NCBI GenBank assembly: GCA_001179505.1
Contig: CDMY01000542.1
Span: 197,250 to 261,249 of the forward strand
Direction: 5' to 3'
From: Vitrella brassicaformis
Taxonomy: Eukaryota > Sar > Vitrellaceae
Length of the DNA stretch: 64,000 bases
Part shown: piece by piece, positions 1 through 22,338 of the stretch
How positions within the stretch are numbered: position 1 is the stretch's first letter
How the letters are laid out: every line of letters starts with the position of its first letter
Made by a program: the position numbers and the translations under genes
Notes under the pieces: model-generated
The model's database searches: none
Told to the model about the DNA's origin: nothing
What the model saw: only the letters and a program-made list of their open reading frames with translations

Positions 1-2360
1 GCGACCAGTACGACAACGCCGAGAGCTTCGATATCGCCGGCTCGATGGACTTCAGGTGGATCTCTCCAAACCTGATCATGCCCACACCCACAGAGGAGGA
101 GGAAGAGGATAACGAGGGAGAGGAAGGCGCCCAAAACAACGAGAGAGACATGGCCAAGTCGGTCAGGTCAGCCAAGTCGGTCAGATCAGCAGCCAGGTCC
201 GTCAGGTCGGCCAAGTCGGGTGCCAGGTCTGAGCGAGCGCGGCAAGAGGAGGAAGAGGATGAAGATGAGGACCACCCCGCGGCCAGACGGCCTGCGTCGT
301 GGGTGACGCAGGCCGTGTACCTCGATGAGAACGTGGTCCTCTTCACTGGCACGGGGGCATATCAGGAGGCCGTTTGGCGGTGCCACGTCACTGCAGTGCC
401 GTCATCAAGAGCAATGGACGTCAGGAATGTAAGCAACACAGAGAGACACGGAGAGCCGCCCACTGACTCTGCTTTTCGTGACTACAGCTGGGATCTTCCA
501 CTCCCCGGGACTTCTCTGAGAAGCCGACAAGCACCCCGATGGAGTGCCCCGCCGTAGCTCTTCTCCCAGACCACTTCGCCCCGCCCTCCCTCCTCACACT
601 CACCCCCTCAGGCGAGTGGGCCGTCCTCGGCACACAGGACGGCAGATTCCTCTTCATCTATGTCAACCTGGACCCAGAGAGCGGCGAGGGGTCTGGCCCG
701 TCGATGGGCTTCTTCTACCAGCTGTGTGTTGGCGACTCTGTGAGCGGGGCTGTGTCATGTTGCGCGTTTGTGGAGGGGAGTCCGTGGCTGGTTTCGGGCG
801 GGAGGGACGGGGCGCTCTTCAGTGTCAAGATGAACTTCGATGGCCTCAAGATGCTCGTGCACCGAAAGCAGAAGGAACTCGAGGCAAGAAAGCGGCGAGA
901 GGCACTGGAGGACGACCCAGATCTGCCGTTGAAGCTCGAGGCCACCCGGGTGCCGCCGACCGAGGGCAGACTGGACGATTTGGCGATCAGGTCGTGTCTG
1001 TCGGTGGTAGACGAGGGCGCGGCGACGCTGGTGATCGACATTGACGACCCCAACCACTACGCCATCCAGGACGCCAAGCTGCGGCAGGAGGAGGAGAGCG
1101 CCGAGGCGGCAGCCGAGAGACACAAGGAGAAACTCCGACGCAAAATCGACGGAATCAGAGACGAGCTTGTGCGACTCATGGCCAAGAATGCTGCAGCGCC
1201 CATGCCCCTTTCCGACAGCGAGTTGGTCATCGACTCGGAGTACCTGGAACAGCTCAAATACGAGGGCGAGGAAAAGGTGCATAAGCATGCCGTAGTTGAG
1301 GCAGCAGCTAGCCCTCCACAAATTCCGCGGATGTGTGTGTGGTGCCTGTAGGTGCTGGAGGTGCACAAGGAGCTGGCGTGGTCGGTCGCTTACCACCAAC
1401 TGGGAGTGGACAAGCTGAAAGTCAGTCAGTCAGTCAGTGAGACAGACAGACAGACAGACAGACAGACGGGCACGCTTCTCTGTCTGTCTCTGTGTGTCTC
1501 ATGCCGCTTCCCGTCCTTGTGCAGAGCCGTTATCTCGACGACGTTGAGTGCGAGCGCATTCTGGTGCATGCCCTTGAGCAGCCGTGGAGCGTGGCGACCT
1601 TCAGGTGCCGCAAGATGCCGCCCGAGCTGGAGGAGAACCTCGCCAAACTTAGGGAGCTCATCCTGCTGCGGGAGGCTGACAACGCGCGCGACGACACCAT
1701 GTCGAGAGGACAGACCTCCGGAGGGGTGCTCAAGACCGCGACCACTCAGAAAATGGCCACAGGTGAGAGCAGTGCTTATAAATGTGTCATCTCCATGTGC
1801 ATGTCTCGCACGTGTGTTGTGTCCATGGCAGGCAAGACGATCGGGAACCTCGGTGCGACGGGTGGTGGCCCGTCCCAGGCGGGTACGGGTATGCAGATGG
1901 GGGCCGAGGCGGGGGAGGCCGGGGCGCCCACCTCACATGAGCACCGGGAGGATAGAAAACTACTCAGACAGCAACGCAAGCGACAGATGGAGGTCAGTGG
2001 GCAACACAACGGCACAATTCTCTTCTGGCACAATACATGTGTGTCATGCAGGAGTTGGAGCGTCAGCGGCCATCTGAGAGCTATGAGGACCCTGCTGACG
2101 TGGAGGCCATCGTTCACGCTGAGAAGACCTTGGGTCACTGTCTGCTCAAGACTTCCCCCGAGTACAAGGTGCCCGAGGAGCAGCGCATGAATGCCGAGAA
2201 GAAGAGGAGACAGATCTGCCTCCTGGACGAGTCGGTCCACGCCATTCGCACCGAGTTCAACCAAAGGGTGCTCGCACTCAGGACGTACAAACAAAAGGTC
2301 GGTGCGTGTGTGTGTGTGTGTGTGTGTCGGGCGACAGACAGACAGACAGACAGACAGACC

Positions 2361-2391
<31 letters not shown>

Positions 2392-5300
2392 GGGAATGAG
2401 CATGTGTCTCATCTCAGGTGAAGGACATGCTGAGCCGCGACTTGGCCACCTTGGACTCCATCACGTACCAGCTCAACGTGCAGCTGCGCCCCACCCGCAC
2501 GACATCCGCCACGGCCCCCCCAGCGACAAACCCACTGGCTGCCCGCATGTCGGTACTCGCACAGCAGCAGCAGCCACCTCAGCCGAACCATGTCTCGGCC
2601 GACGATTTGGAGGATACGGTGACAGCGGACCGTATACGGCGTCTGCTGGTGGATCCACCGAGGTCTGAGTATCCCGAACAGAGATATGACATCACTCAGG
2701 AGGAGCTCACGTGAGCACCAAGAGGCACTGGACACACGGAGAGAGAGGGGAGGTGATTGCTGAGGTTCTTCCTTTGATTCTGTGTGGCTGCATTGCATTG
2801 CGTTGCAGTGTATTCCGTGCGAAAGAGGAAAAGGAGCGGCAGGAGAAGGCCGCCAAGGGGAGGGGGGGCAGGCGGGCCGCCGACAGGGACAAACCATCGG
2901 CCATACAGAAGACCGAGCCACGTAAGTTAGGCAATTTCCACCCATCCACCGCGACATACACATTTGAGTCCCGCTTTCCATTGTTCGTCATGCAGCAGCC
3001 CACGAGACGGCCGAGAGGGAGGAGGAGGAGTACGAGACCCTCCCGGCCACTGGCACGGGAAAGGGCTGGATGGCCACACTGGCCGGCCGCAGAGAGCGGC
3101 TCTTCCAGTTGAGGGCGGCAGCCATGGCACTCAACCCCACTCCATCGGCACCATCACCCGCTGGCGCATCGGACGACGGCAAGGGCGGTGCGATGGCAGC
3201 GAGGGCTGCGGGGCAGCAGCTGGTGCTCAAGGAGAGGAGACAGCGGCTCATGCACGAGAAGAAAGTCATGGAGAAACATGTCAGTAGGGATGGGGAGGAG
3301 AGAGGAAGGCGTCGTCGGCTGGTGATGTTGGTGCCTCTGTCTCTGTCTCTCTGTCTCTGTGTCTTCACAGATGTTGCGTCTGATAGAGACTTTTGACTCG
3401 GCCCTCTCCACTTTGGCCAAGGAGCGCACCAAGCTCGAGTCAGACCTCAAAAACGCGGAGATCAAAAGACTGGTAGAACAGGGAGCCTCGCAAGACACGC
3501 AGATGACACACATAAGCGCTTTTCTGCCCCTCAGGTGCTGAACGAGGAGCTGCAGCTGCTGAACGAGCTAGAGGAGCGCGACGCTGCCCTATACAAGAAG
3601 TCCCAGAAGTGTCGTGCGGACAAGAACGCCAACCTTCAGTCGATCAAGGATTGCCAGGAGCAGCTGGCCGACAAGAAGGCCGAGATCGAGCAGTGGCAGC
3701 AGGAGGAGCAGAACCTGCAGGCGGAGTTCACCGAGATGGTGGGCGAGAACAGCCCATTCCTGGCACCGCTCCTCAAGATATACAAACGAAAAGTAAGCAA
3801 ATAACGGTCAGATTGCGAAGACTCACTGGGCGTGTGTGTGTGTGTCTATGTGTGTGTAGGTGAAGCGTAAGCGCAAGAAGGGCGTTGAGGGCGAGGAGGA
3901 GATGGAGGAGGAAGAGGAGGAGGAAGCCGAGGAGGAAAGCGACATCGACAGCGAGGAGGAGGAAGAGGACATCGAAGAAGACATCTGCCCACAAGGTCAG
4001 GAAGGAACCTGCCCATCCCCCTCCCCTCCCCCATGTGTGTGTCCGTCGTGTGTTTTGTGTCAGGGTGTGACATGAGCATCTACGAGTCGGTGTTGGAGCT
4101 GCGCGACAAGCGTCTCGACATGGAGGAGGCCTTGCAAGACATTCAGAAGGCCGTCGAGGAGCTCAAGAAGACCCACACCAAGCTGCTGGCGCAGGAGAAG
4201 CAGATGGCCAAGGAGCAGAAGGCCACGGAGGACGAAATCCAGCGGTTCCAGACGGAGAAGCAGCACAAGCTCAACCAGGTGGACGTCTGCTTCTCGCTGC
4301 GGCTCTCCCAGCTGCAGTGCATGGGCGACACCAACACCCTCCCGGCTCACCTCGACGCCCACGTCGTCTTCACCAACCAGAGACTGCAGCAGCTCATGAC
4401 ACGGTCGGTGGCCGGTGGCTGTGGGTGAGGGAGCGCACCCACACAATGGTCTCTCTCTCTCTCTCTCTACTGTGTGTGTGTGTGTGTGTGGCTGTGTCCC
4501 TCATTGTTTGCCAGTATAGAGGAGCTGCATCGCGAGAAGCAGGAGGTGCGTGTCAAGTACCGGCAGCTGCAGAAGGACTACACTACCGCACTCAAGGAAA
4601 AGAGACACGTGCGCACACACACGGACGGGCGGCAGGAAACCCACAGCACAGAGCCCTATCACGTGTGTTGTGTTTTGCTGGGACATTGCAGAAGGTGAAG
4701 GACATAGAGGATTTGCGGCGCAAGTACGAGGACGTGCAGATGCTGCGCTTCGGACAGATCGTCGACATCGACAGACTCGAGGCGCAGGAGCCTTCCAAAT
4801 ACGTCAACGTCAGCACGACACAACACACACACACACACACACACATGTGGCCCCAGCTGATATGCCGGCATTTGTGTGAATGTCTCTCAGGAGTTGCGTG
4901 ATCGCGTCAAGGAGTCGGAGGTGTCGGCGCATGAGCAGATCCAGGCCTGGCGCAAGAAGGTTGACGACGCCAACACCGAGCTGCTCAGACTCACACAGGA
5001 AAACACACAACTCATGGACCAAATCGCATCACTCGGGTGCGCTGTGTGTGTGGATGGATGGGCAGGGAGACACAACCCCATAGAGACACACACACACACA
5101 TGAAGGGGTGTGGGCACGGTGTGGGTGCAGATCGATGCAGCTGACGCTTGACCAGGCCCTGAACTCTCGTGTGACCAACGTGACGGTCAACGACGCCGCC
5201 CCCACGCAGCAGCGGAAGACCAAGGAGAGGGAGCGCATGAAGCAGCTCATCACACTCCAGGCACGCTGGAATGCATCACATACACACACACAAACGAATG

Positions 5301-5575
5301 CGATGTCTCGTGGGCTCACCTAAGTGTGTGACGCTGTGTGTGTAGGCCAAGGAGATAGCGACACTGCAGGCAGAGATCAATTTGTTCAGGAGAAAGGGTG
5401 AGTGAGTGAGCTGTGTGATGGATGCTGTGTATGTGCGCATATGCCCGTGTGCGGATGTGGCTGTATGTGTGTGTCAGGTGGTCACATCTACACGACAGTG
5501 ACGGCCCAGCGTCTCGACAAGCCGCCGGCCCCGGCCAACTCGAACCCACAGCAGGGCGCAAGGATGGTTCGATGA
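1..5575 (+). CDS. CFAP44: CFAP44 (cilia- and flagella-associated protein 44), 3' part
   Basis: C-terminal part of an axonemal tether/tether-head protein, a partner of CFAP43 that links inner-arm dynein f to the microtubule doublet. The gene enters from the left edge, so start and most WD40 repeats are missing. Exon 1-428 carries an acidic, SVRSAKS-repeated insert; exon 488 onward has the last propeller strands (SGEWAVLGTQDGRFLF, VSGGRDGALFSV). Then come long coiled coils with family landmarks: an acidic stretch before CPQGCDMSIYESV (about 3850-4100), FQTEKQHKLNQV (4250), LRFGQIVDIDRLE (4745) and the C-terminal RRKGGHIYT, created across the last intron (about 5399-5478). The stop is at 5573-5575. 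About 15 or more exons; several introns carry GACA or GT microsatellites. CFAP43 is the alternative, but the acidic-CPxGCD and GGHIY landmarks favour CFAP44. Presence implies a flagellated stage. Confidence 0.88.
2300..2395 (+). repeat. (GT)n followed by (GACA)n microsatellite in a CFAP44 intron
   Basis: About 20 bp of GT dinucleotides run straight into about 60 bp of GACA/GACC tetranucleotides. A shorter GACA run is in another CFAP44 intron at 1440-1468. Both lie between clear coding exons. Confidence 0.9.
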
Positions 5576-6286
5576 CGTGTGGATACGCATTCACGTGACG
5601 CACGGGACATGATGTGTCTTCCATGCACATGTACACCTGATGAGTCGGATGGATGGATGGATCGATCGATGGATGGCCATACAGTCTGTGTGGGTGTGTG
5701 CATGTGGGACGATGTTTTGCTCATGCATGTCTGGATTGTCCTTGCTATTCATTTCGTGACGGCACACAAGACAGACATTCAAAAAATAATCAAGTGTCTC
5801 CGGCATCACAATGCATCCCGTGGATCCAGCCGTGGGGCATGTCTGTCTGCCGCAGGACGGAGCAACGCTTCTCTCGCTCTTTGAAGGACCAAGGGCGAGA
5901 GAAAAGTTACCGCCACCTGAGATAGACACACATGCCGCCTGGGCGGACCCCACACGGACTCAGATCATCTTACTGACGTTTCTCTCGTTCATTGGTTATG
6001 ATCGTCTGCCGCTGGCTCCTACCGCCACCCACAGCACCACCGACACATGCGTGTGCGCATCGGCGGTGGTGCTGTGGGGTTGAGGATCTGACCAGCGACA
6101 GAACGACCAACGTGCAACGAGAAGCCAAATCAATCCACGAAACGACACCCTCCCTCCCTCCAGCATCCATCTACCGACAACACGCACCGCCCCTCTCTCT
6201 GTACGACCACTGCAAGTACGCAAAGGGCACCAGCCAGCACCAAAGGGCTGTACAGACTCGGAAGACACGAACAGACGACCCGACCC
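5576..6286. other. Intergenic, convergent 3' ends
   Basis: The CFAP44 (+) and adenylosuccinate lyase (-) genes converge here. Only short GGAT/GATC repeats (about 5650-5675) and a small hairpin-like CACCACCG / CGGTGGTG pair near 6032-6070 were noticed. No convincing gene. Confidence 0.6.
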
Positions 6287-16428
<10,142 letters not shown>

Positions 16429-17401
16429 GGGGGAGGGGACGCACAGGCACAGGCAGACAGGGAGCGGAGCGTGTGTGCGAGCCTGTTTTTCGTCCGTCCG
16501 TCTTGAGGTCTTGAGGTCTTCGGGGGTGCGAGAGTGCATGTCCCCGTGTGTGTGTGTGTGTGTGTGCGCGAGATGGAGAGAGGCAGCTCCAGAGCGAGTG
16601 GAGTACTGCTAGGCAGGCGGACCAGCGAGAGATGAGATGCTCCGTGGATTGTCTTTGGACGTGGTCGAGGTGCCTTTATCATGTCGGTTTATTTAGTTGT
16701 GTTTGACGTCGGTTATGTCTGCCCGTCTGTCTGTCTGTTGAACACACACAACCAGCCTGTTGTCCTCTCGTCGGCTGTGGTGGTCTACTGTTGTTCTGCT
16801 TGTGGTTGTGCGACGTGCCATCAAAGTGGCAACGGAGTGCAGTCATGAGTATGGCGACCGTAGCCTATCGAAAGCTCTGACGGGAGACGCAGTACTGGAT
16901 GGCTGATGTGGATTTGTCGACTAAGTGAATGTGAACGTATTAGAGACATCGATTGGTTTCTCTCACTATGTATTCGCTGCATGTCCGTGTTCAGTGCACA
17001 CGCAACCAGCTGCCTCATACTGTAGGTTTCTGGTCCGACAGTCAGAATCCTTCGGTTCACAGTAATCGAATGAAGCCCATTGTAAAGCCTTACAGCAAAA
17101 GATGTCTCACGGCTAAAAGTCCCGCTTATCCGAAACCTATTGTAGCGTGTCTTTGGGAAGTTGGCCAATAACAATGCAAGTCGCCAATGCCATGCGTCAC
17201 ATGCACAGTCACTCATGGCATGCACAGTCACTCATGGAAACAAGAGATCGCGACAGCGGGGAAAGAACGAAGAAAGACAGCGCCTGGCAGACACCCCCCA
17301 CCCCATCCCCCCCTCCCTCTGTCTTCTTCCGCTGGGAAGAACATCAAACATCCTCAGAACTCACTAACCTAACCCGCGGTCCCTTCCCCCTCCCCAGAAG
17401 A
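16429..17401. other. Intergenic after the purine gene
   Basis: No gene supported. It holds a short GT run (16545-16565) and an imperfect 19-bp tandem repeat, CATGCACAGTCACTCATGG, near 17199-17237. Small ORFs here show no codon structure. Confidence 0.6.
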
Positions 17402-17531
17402 CATCAGTGTGAAGGTCTTGCCCGCCCAGTTGATGAGCACCGCCGACCAGCCGAGCTCCTCCAGCGCATCAGTGTGAAGGTCTTGCCCGCCCAGTTGATG
17501 AGCACCGCCGACCAGCCGAGCTCCTCCAGCG
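17402..17531. repeat. 65-bp exact tandem duplication
   Basis: 17402-17466 is repeated at 17467-17531. Because 65 is not a multiple of 3, the duplication shifts the frame at the 3' end of the minus-strand aspartyl-protease-like ORF and adds an aberrant tail. Confidence 0.92.
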
Positions 17532-18196
17532 CATTCATCCCCAGCACGTTGACGTCGGCGAAGTGGCCGTGGGAAGGGTAGCAGTGTACACGGACGCCTT
17601 CGATCTCCACCGGCATGCTGCCGCCGGTCCCCTCTCTGTCGGGAGAGAGCGTCTTCATGGTCTTCTCGCTGAGGTATGTCGAGTCCGTCCCCGTCTGGAC
17701 GACGAACAGCACGTTGTACGACTCGTTGGGCGGCTGCTGGGATCTACGCAGACGCTCCTGCTCGTCCAAGGTCGGAAACACGAAGCGCCATGCGCGCCAC
17801 ACCAGCGGGACCACGAGGCGCCGATGACTGCCATAGACTATGCCAGTGCGATGCTGAGGCGTCCCTGACGACGGTGCCGTCGGCTCACCGAGGGTCCGCA
17901 ATGCCGAAATCTCGAGCGGCAATATGCTGTGTCGCCTCCCACGTCAGGTCGTACAGCCAGAAATCCTGCTCATATGGCCCGGGGCGCGGCACGTCATGCA
18001 CCATTTGAGCAGAAGTCCGAGCGAGCTCACAGTCCCAGCATTGGAGCTCGCACTTTGATTTACGCGGCGGCGTGGTTTTTCCCACGCGCACTTTGATTTT
18101 GTGGCGCCGCTGAGCTGCGCGCGGCAAGTGAAGCAGAAGCTGTACAGGGTGGCGTTGGGTGCAGGGCACAATTAAGAAAGTATCGCATTGCATCAT
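17404..18196 (-). pseudogene. Retropepsin-like aspartyl-protease-fold ORF with upstream Cys-rich exon
   Basis: Not recognised as a specific family. Exon 1 (about 18196-17890) has paired cysteines (CELQCWDC) and FWLYDLTWEATQHIA; a GT-AG intron (about 17888-17840) leads to an exon reading NVLFVVQTGTDSTYLS and ADVNVLGMNALEELGW. This order, a TGT-like active-site loop and a later VLGM-ALEEL strand, is the plan of retropepsin-like domains, but the catalytic Asp is Gln (VVQTG in place of a DTG/DSG-type loop), so activity is doubtful. The C-terminus is frameshifted by the 65-bp duplication. It could be a domesticated element remnant or a host gene fragment. Confidence 0.4.
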
Positions 18197-18361
18197 GACA
18201 CTTGCAACATCACCCGTGCATGCCGTCTGTCCAGATCATTCATTCATTCATTCATTCAGCAATACACTCGTACACCCGTGTGCAGCTGTGCCAACACTGA
18301 CATCCGAATATAAAATGCAGGCAACGATAGACGAAACGCCTCGCCCATCACCCGTGTCTCA

Positions 18362-18690
18362 GTTCTGAGAAACGAGGCTGTCGGCCGTCTCTAGTCGAGC
18401 ACACACAGAGTCGAAGGCGAAGACGTCTGAGGCTGTGGAGGTCCACACGTATTTGCACGACAGGCCGAAGCCGACAACAAAGACGATGGGGACGCCTGCC
18501 CGTACCACCCGCCACCCCGCCCGTGCGATGGCGTCCAGGCTCGGAAGGGCGCACTTGCCGCAAAAGTCGGGGGCCCCTGAAGGCAGACGGCTTCTGCATC
18601 CACTCGAGGTAGCTTTCCATGATCGAGAGAAAAGCCTCGACGAATCCGAAGATGCCAACTGGAAGCAACACGGAAGAGAACAGCACGCGT
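18362..18690 (-). CDS. Possible small membrane protein (hypothetical)
   Basis: An ORF ending SLVSQN carries a CGKC pair and one hydrophobic segment, GVPIVFVVGFGLSCKYVW. Just upstream in another frame is VGIFGFVEAFLSIMESYLEW, which looks coding, but no splice joining them was found. No family recognised. Confidence 0.22.
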
Positions 18691-18696
18691 TGTGGC

Positions 18697-19254
18697 GGCC
18701 CGTCTCGCCTCTCTCAACCGCTCACCAACACCGCCTACCGATCGTGATAGACTTCTCCCTGCAAGCAAACAGAAACTGACATGGTGTATTTGTTTCTTCT
18801 GATGCCGTCTTGTGTGTCTCACTGGAGGTCTGGGAAATACGTGAAACCTGATGCACACACACACACGCGCACTGATCTGTGCGCCCTGTCTGTGTGTATA
18901 CGTATGCTCTCCTTCCTTTATCGCTCACGTGAGTTCGTCTTCTCAGGGACAACCGCACCTGCAAGCACACATCACACATACGCACACACGCACGCAAAAA
19001 CATTCGCGTCATGCTGACCTCCTGGTACTTGAGATGCCGCTGGCGACGCTTGACCGCATGTACATGCCCGTGTGCATTTCGCACAGCACCTGAAGACCGC
19101 CTGACTTCGAAAAAGATGGGCCTGTTCTCACTCACACCCTTGTCGCGGTCGAACGCATCCTTCAGGAGTATGTTGTCATCGTTGCCCTTCTGTTTTCTGC
19201 AGAACAGAAGCCATTAATGATGGGCATGATATGTCCTCCTCCCTCCCTGCCGCC
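18697..19254. other. No gene recognised
   Basis: CA-rich and CACACG-rich sequence with scattered short ORFs on both strands. Nothing convincing. Confidence 0.5.
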
Positions 19255-19313
19255 CTCGCTTCCATCCATCCACCCACCCATCCATGGCCCCATGTACACT
19301 CGTGCTCTCCCCC

Positions 19314-19545
19314 TCACTGGGCAGCGGGTGGGCTGGACGCCTCAGCCACCCGGCACCTCAGCAGCTCGAGCATATCCTCGTGCGTGAGCTGGGGCACCGG
19401 GTTGCCGTTCTTGTCCTTGGCGACGATCTCCTGCCCAACGAGGGGCGCCACCACCTTGACGTAGGCGACTTTGGCACGCCCCGGACCTGTTGGCCGTCCT
19501 CATGCGTCTCGGTGAGGGGTTTTAGGAGGGCGCGAACGGCCCAAC
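19314..19545 (-). pseudogene. Kinase-like family, C-terminal exon fragment (copy K3, left)
   Basis: Last exon of the kinase-like family found throughout the arms: GWAVRALLKPLTETH, then in another frame AKVAYVKVVAPLVGQE, KDKNGNPVPQLTH and a stop at 19314-19316. The frame change near 19490 is also present in the mirror copy at 46583-46817, so it predates the duplication. No upstream catalytic exon is readable. Confidence 0.55.
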
Positions 19546-20142
19546 CTGACATGACAACTGCTTCGAGTTGAGACATAGCCTACATTCATTCAGAAGACAC
19601 AAATGACCTCCTCAAATGACAAGTGCTCACATTCGCTTGAGCAGCATGCGGTACATCAAAGAATGTGCGTTCTGGACGCACACATACGGGAGAGAGAAAT
19701 TTTCCCTTGTGTGTGTGCGTCTGTGTACTTGATGTGTCTCACTTTGGGGTTTCGAATCCCGAGTCTTGTTCTCCACTCTCAGCATCAAACGGTCGTTGCC
19801 CAACACCAGAGAAGCTACGCACACCATCACAGGACAAAGCGAAATGGTGCAATGAGCACGCCTCTTGTCAATTCGCTCATTACCGATCGATCGTGGCATG
19901 GCTTTTGTCGGTGTTTGCACCTCCTCGGTTGCCAGAGATACAAACCGGACCGTCTGGGGCCCTGATATCTCTCTTCCGCCATCGGTCGGCGCCCTGTGGC
20001 TTTTCCCGGGGCGCCGTGTGCAAGACAGGAGTGGGGCTTGCGGAGGCGTCTGTCTTCTGCACCGTCTTAGGTTTCTTCGTCTGAGGCGGGCCGAGCCTGC
20101 AAAGAGCAGGGGTAAGGAACAGCTGAAGAGGTATGTCTCTGC

Positions 20143-20172
20143 GAGTTTCGGTAAACCGGTTTACCGAAACTC
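20143..20172. repeat. 30-bp perfect palindrome
   Basis: GAGTTTCGGTAAACC is followed immediately by its exact reverse complement. The mirror position in the right arm (about 46215) has GAGTTTCGG followed by different sequence, so the palindrome is arm-specific. Confidence 0.9.
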
Positions 20173-20659
20173 ACAGCCACTTGCAGGGGAAGCATTCGAT
20201 CACCAAGCATTCCTTCTGAGCGCCCTCAAAGCATCCATACCGAAGAGATTTACATCCAGCGCACATTGTGAATGCGCACCACCATATCTTCCTCCTTCAA
20301 GTCTGTCACCGCGAGTCGCTGTGCTTGTGGTCGGTGGCCTCAGCCTGCAAACAGCAGGGTTAAGGAACAGCTGAAGAGGAATGTCTCTTGTACCTCGCCT
20401 TTGGTGGGCGTGCACTTGTCGGTTTGTGTCCATGGATCATAGCTTTTGGTGCTGCATGTCCACAGGTATGATGAGGAAGACCAGAGTGTCTTGGTATTTG
20501 TTTGTATCGTTGGCCACCTTGGATCATGCTGCTTGCGCTGCCTGCCCCTGTCAGTCTTGCCGACGCCTGTCTGCGCCATGTGTGTCGTGTCTCTTCGCCT
20601 GTCTACTGAGGCGAGGGCAAAAGAGGATCAGAGACACCATGGTATATTTCGTAACCTAC

Positions 20660-20815
20660 CTTTTCGAGTCGGTGGCTGTTTGGCTGTTGCTTTGCTGTCG
20701 TGGCTGTTGCTCTGCTGTCGTGGCTATAATGTCTCTTTTCTGCTTCCAAGCTGAGACATCATAGCATTTGATGCCCTTGGTACTTGTCCCACCTCTCTCG
20801 GCGCTCCTTAGCAAT
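20660..20815 (-). pseudogene. J-like family exon remnant (left)
   Basis: An exon-like block between an AG acceptor and a GT donor. It starts with the translation IAKERRERWDKYQ, related to the 42-nt exon IIKWRRERRERYQQ of the J-like genes. It then continues with KSYDVSAWKQKRDI-type sequence in another frame. Mirror copy at 45594-45763. Confidence 0.4.
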
Positions 20816-21200
20816 CTGACGAAACAAACGAACGCACACGCGCCCACATGACGCTATTGCTGACTCGACCACTCACCGCATGTGGGGCTGCTGGCTGGGA
20901 TGAGATATGTATGTGTGCGTCTTGTGGTCGGTGCCGAACAGGCTGAGGGAGGGAGAGAGCGTCACGCATAAGGAAAATCCCGACGAATATAAAATGTATT
21001 CGGCGATCTGATGAAACATAACATGACAGGAGACACAAGTAGGATGACATGAAGAAAGGACATGTACATCGGGCGGAGGGCGACGTGCCGGAGGGCGTCA
21101 GCCGTTGTTGTTGACCACCTGCGCCATCAATTAAGTCTTCATCCTGCATCTCAGTGGCAGCCACATGGTATGGAGGGCATCGGCGTTTGTAATGGCTCAC

Positions 21201-21242
21201 CTGCTGGTACTTGTCCCGCCTCTCTCAGCGCCACTCAATAAT
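21201..21242 (-). pseudogene. 42-nt J-like exon remnant with in-frame stop (left)
   Basis: Reads IIEWR-stop-ERRDKYQQ between splice sites. The same TGA is in the mirror copy 45160-45201. Other copies have CGC at this codon. Confidence 0.5.
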
Positions 21243-21689
21243 CTGACCAAACACACGAAAGCGCCCACTCTCTCGTATGCACATGGATGCTCTCTCTCTC
21301 TCTCTCACGGATGGATGGACACACGTAGGAAGTGATGCATGAAGGTACGTATGGCGTGACGCCGCTCTCCCCTCTCCAAGTAGGCTCTCACGTGCACACA
21401 ATTAATCAAGCGCAGCCAGGCAAATGGACCACGCAAATTGCAGCCAGGCAAATGGCAACGCGGCAGACAGACCACACACTTGAAAAATCACCAAGGCGCT
21501 CTCCCGTCCCATGCACGCAGACCACACATCACCCCACCCAACCCAAACGCACACACCCCTCCCTCCCTCCCTGCCGTCCTCCTGTCCATCCATCCATCCA
21601 AAACTAAGGAATCTCTCGCGACTCCCTCGCTAGCTGCCTACATGTGTCGCTGCTGGTTGTGTGTATGGGTGGGTGGATTGTGTGATGCA

Positions 21690-22240
21690 TTACACGAGGC
21701 AGCCGGACATGCACCATGCAAAGGGGCTGGGCAGCGCGAACCAGCCCCAGCACCCTTTTCTCCCTTCCCCATCCCCCTCTATCTTGACCTCCCTCTCCCT
21801 CCCCTCCCACATCCCCTGAGCCGCCTCGCCCTGGTCGGCCACCAGGTGCACCGCGCCGTCGACGCCCACCGGCAGCCGGATGGACTCGTCGGTATCGCAC
21901 CTGATCACCTGTTCCAGACACACACGAGGCACTTGTGTCGGCCCTCCAACACAAGTATGTGCACTTACCGAGATCCAGCAGCCGGGTGACTGGCAGGTCA
22001 AGGTCCAGAGCACTCTGAATCCTCACCAAGGCCACCACCTACGCCACACGCGCTCCCAGATAACACACTGGTTTGGAGAACAATCTGCCAGTGAGCCCCT
22101 TCACACCTCCATCTCGCAGCGCTTCGAGACGAGGTGATATAGGGCAAACCTCAGGTAACGTGCACGCGTCGCCCCAGTGTCCATGCGCTTGCCCAGGGCA
22201 GCAGCTACTTGCCCACGGCGAGCGCCCAAATGCTGGCTGG
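21690..22240 (-). pseudogene. Truncated mirror of the 44.0-44.7 kb gene (left)
   Basis: Carries the VALVRIQSALDLDLPVTRLL exon and the terminal VHLVADQGEAAQGM segment ending CWGWFALP...SGCLV, with the stop at 21690-21692. Compared with 44002-44720, about 200 bp are missing inside the last exon, at a CGAT shared by both ends of the deletion, and about 37 bp are inserted near 22070. The right copy therefore looks closer to the ancestral form. Confidence 0.5.
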
Positions 22241-22338
22241 TCCTGCAACACACACACCATGACGGACCTGCTGTATGAAAAGCGAACGGCGTCTTAACGT
22301 ACCGGTCATGGGTTTGTGGTGTTGATCTGCTCGCACCG

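Noticed and set aside
19745-19765. Sequence GGGGTTTCGAATCCCG resembles a tRNA T-arm / B box
   Set aside because: One base too many in the loop, no matching acceptor stem, D-arm or A box around it. The mirror copy at about 46385 is the same. No tRNA or SINE can be supported.
20381-20764. Long plus-strand ORF starting MSLVPRLWWACTCRF in the left arm
   Set aside because: It is the antisense of the J-like remnant region and its mirror is equally open on the wrong strand. No splice or family support.
21300-21600. Repeats read as a possible CRISPR-like array (CAAATGG / CAGGCAAATGG units)
   Set aside because: Units are short, irregular and few; eukaryotic context. Simple local duplication.
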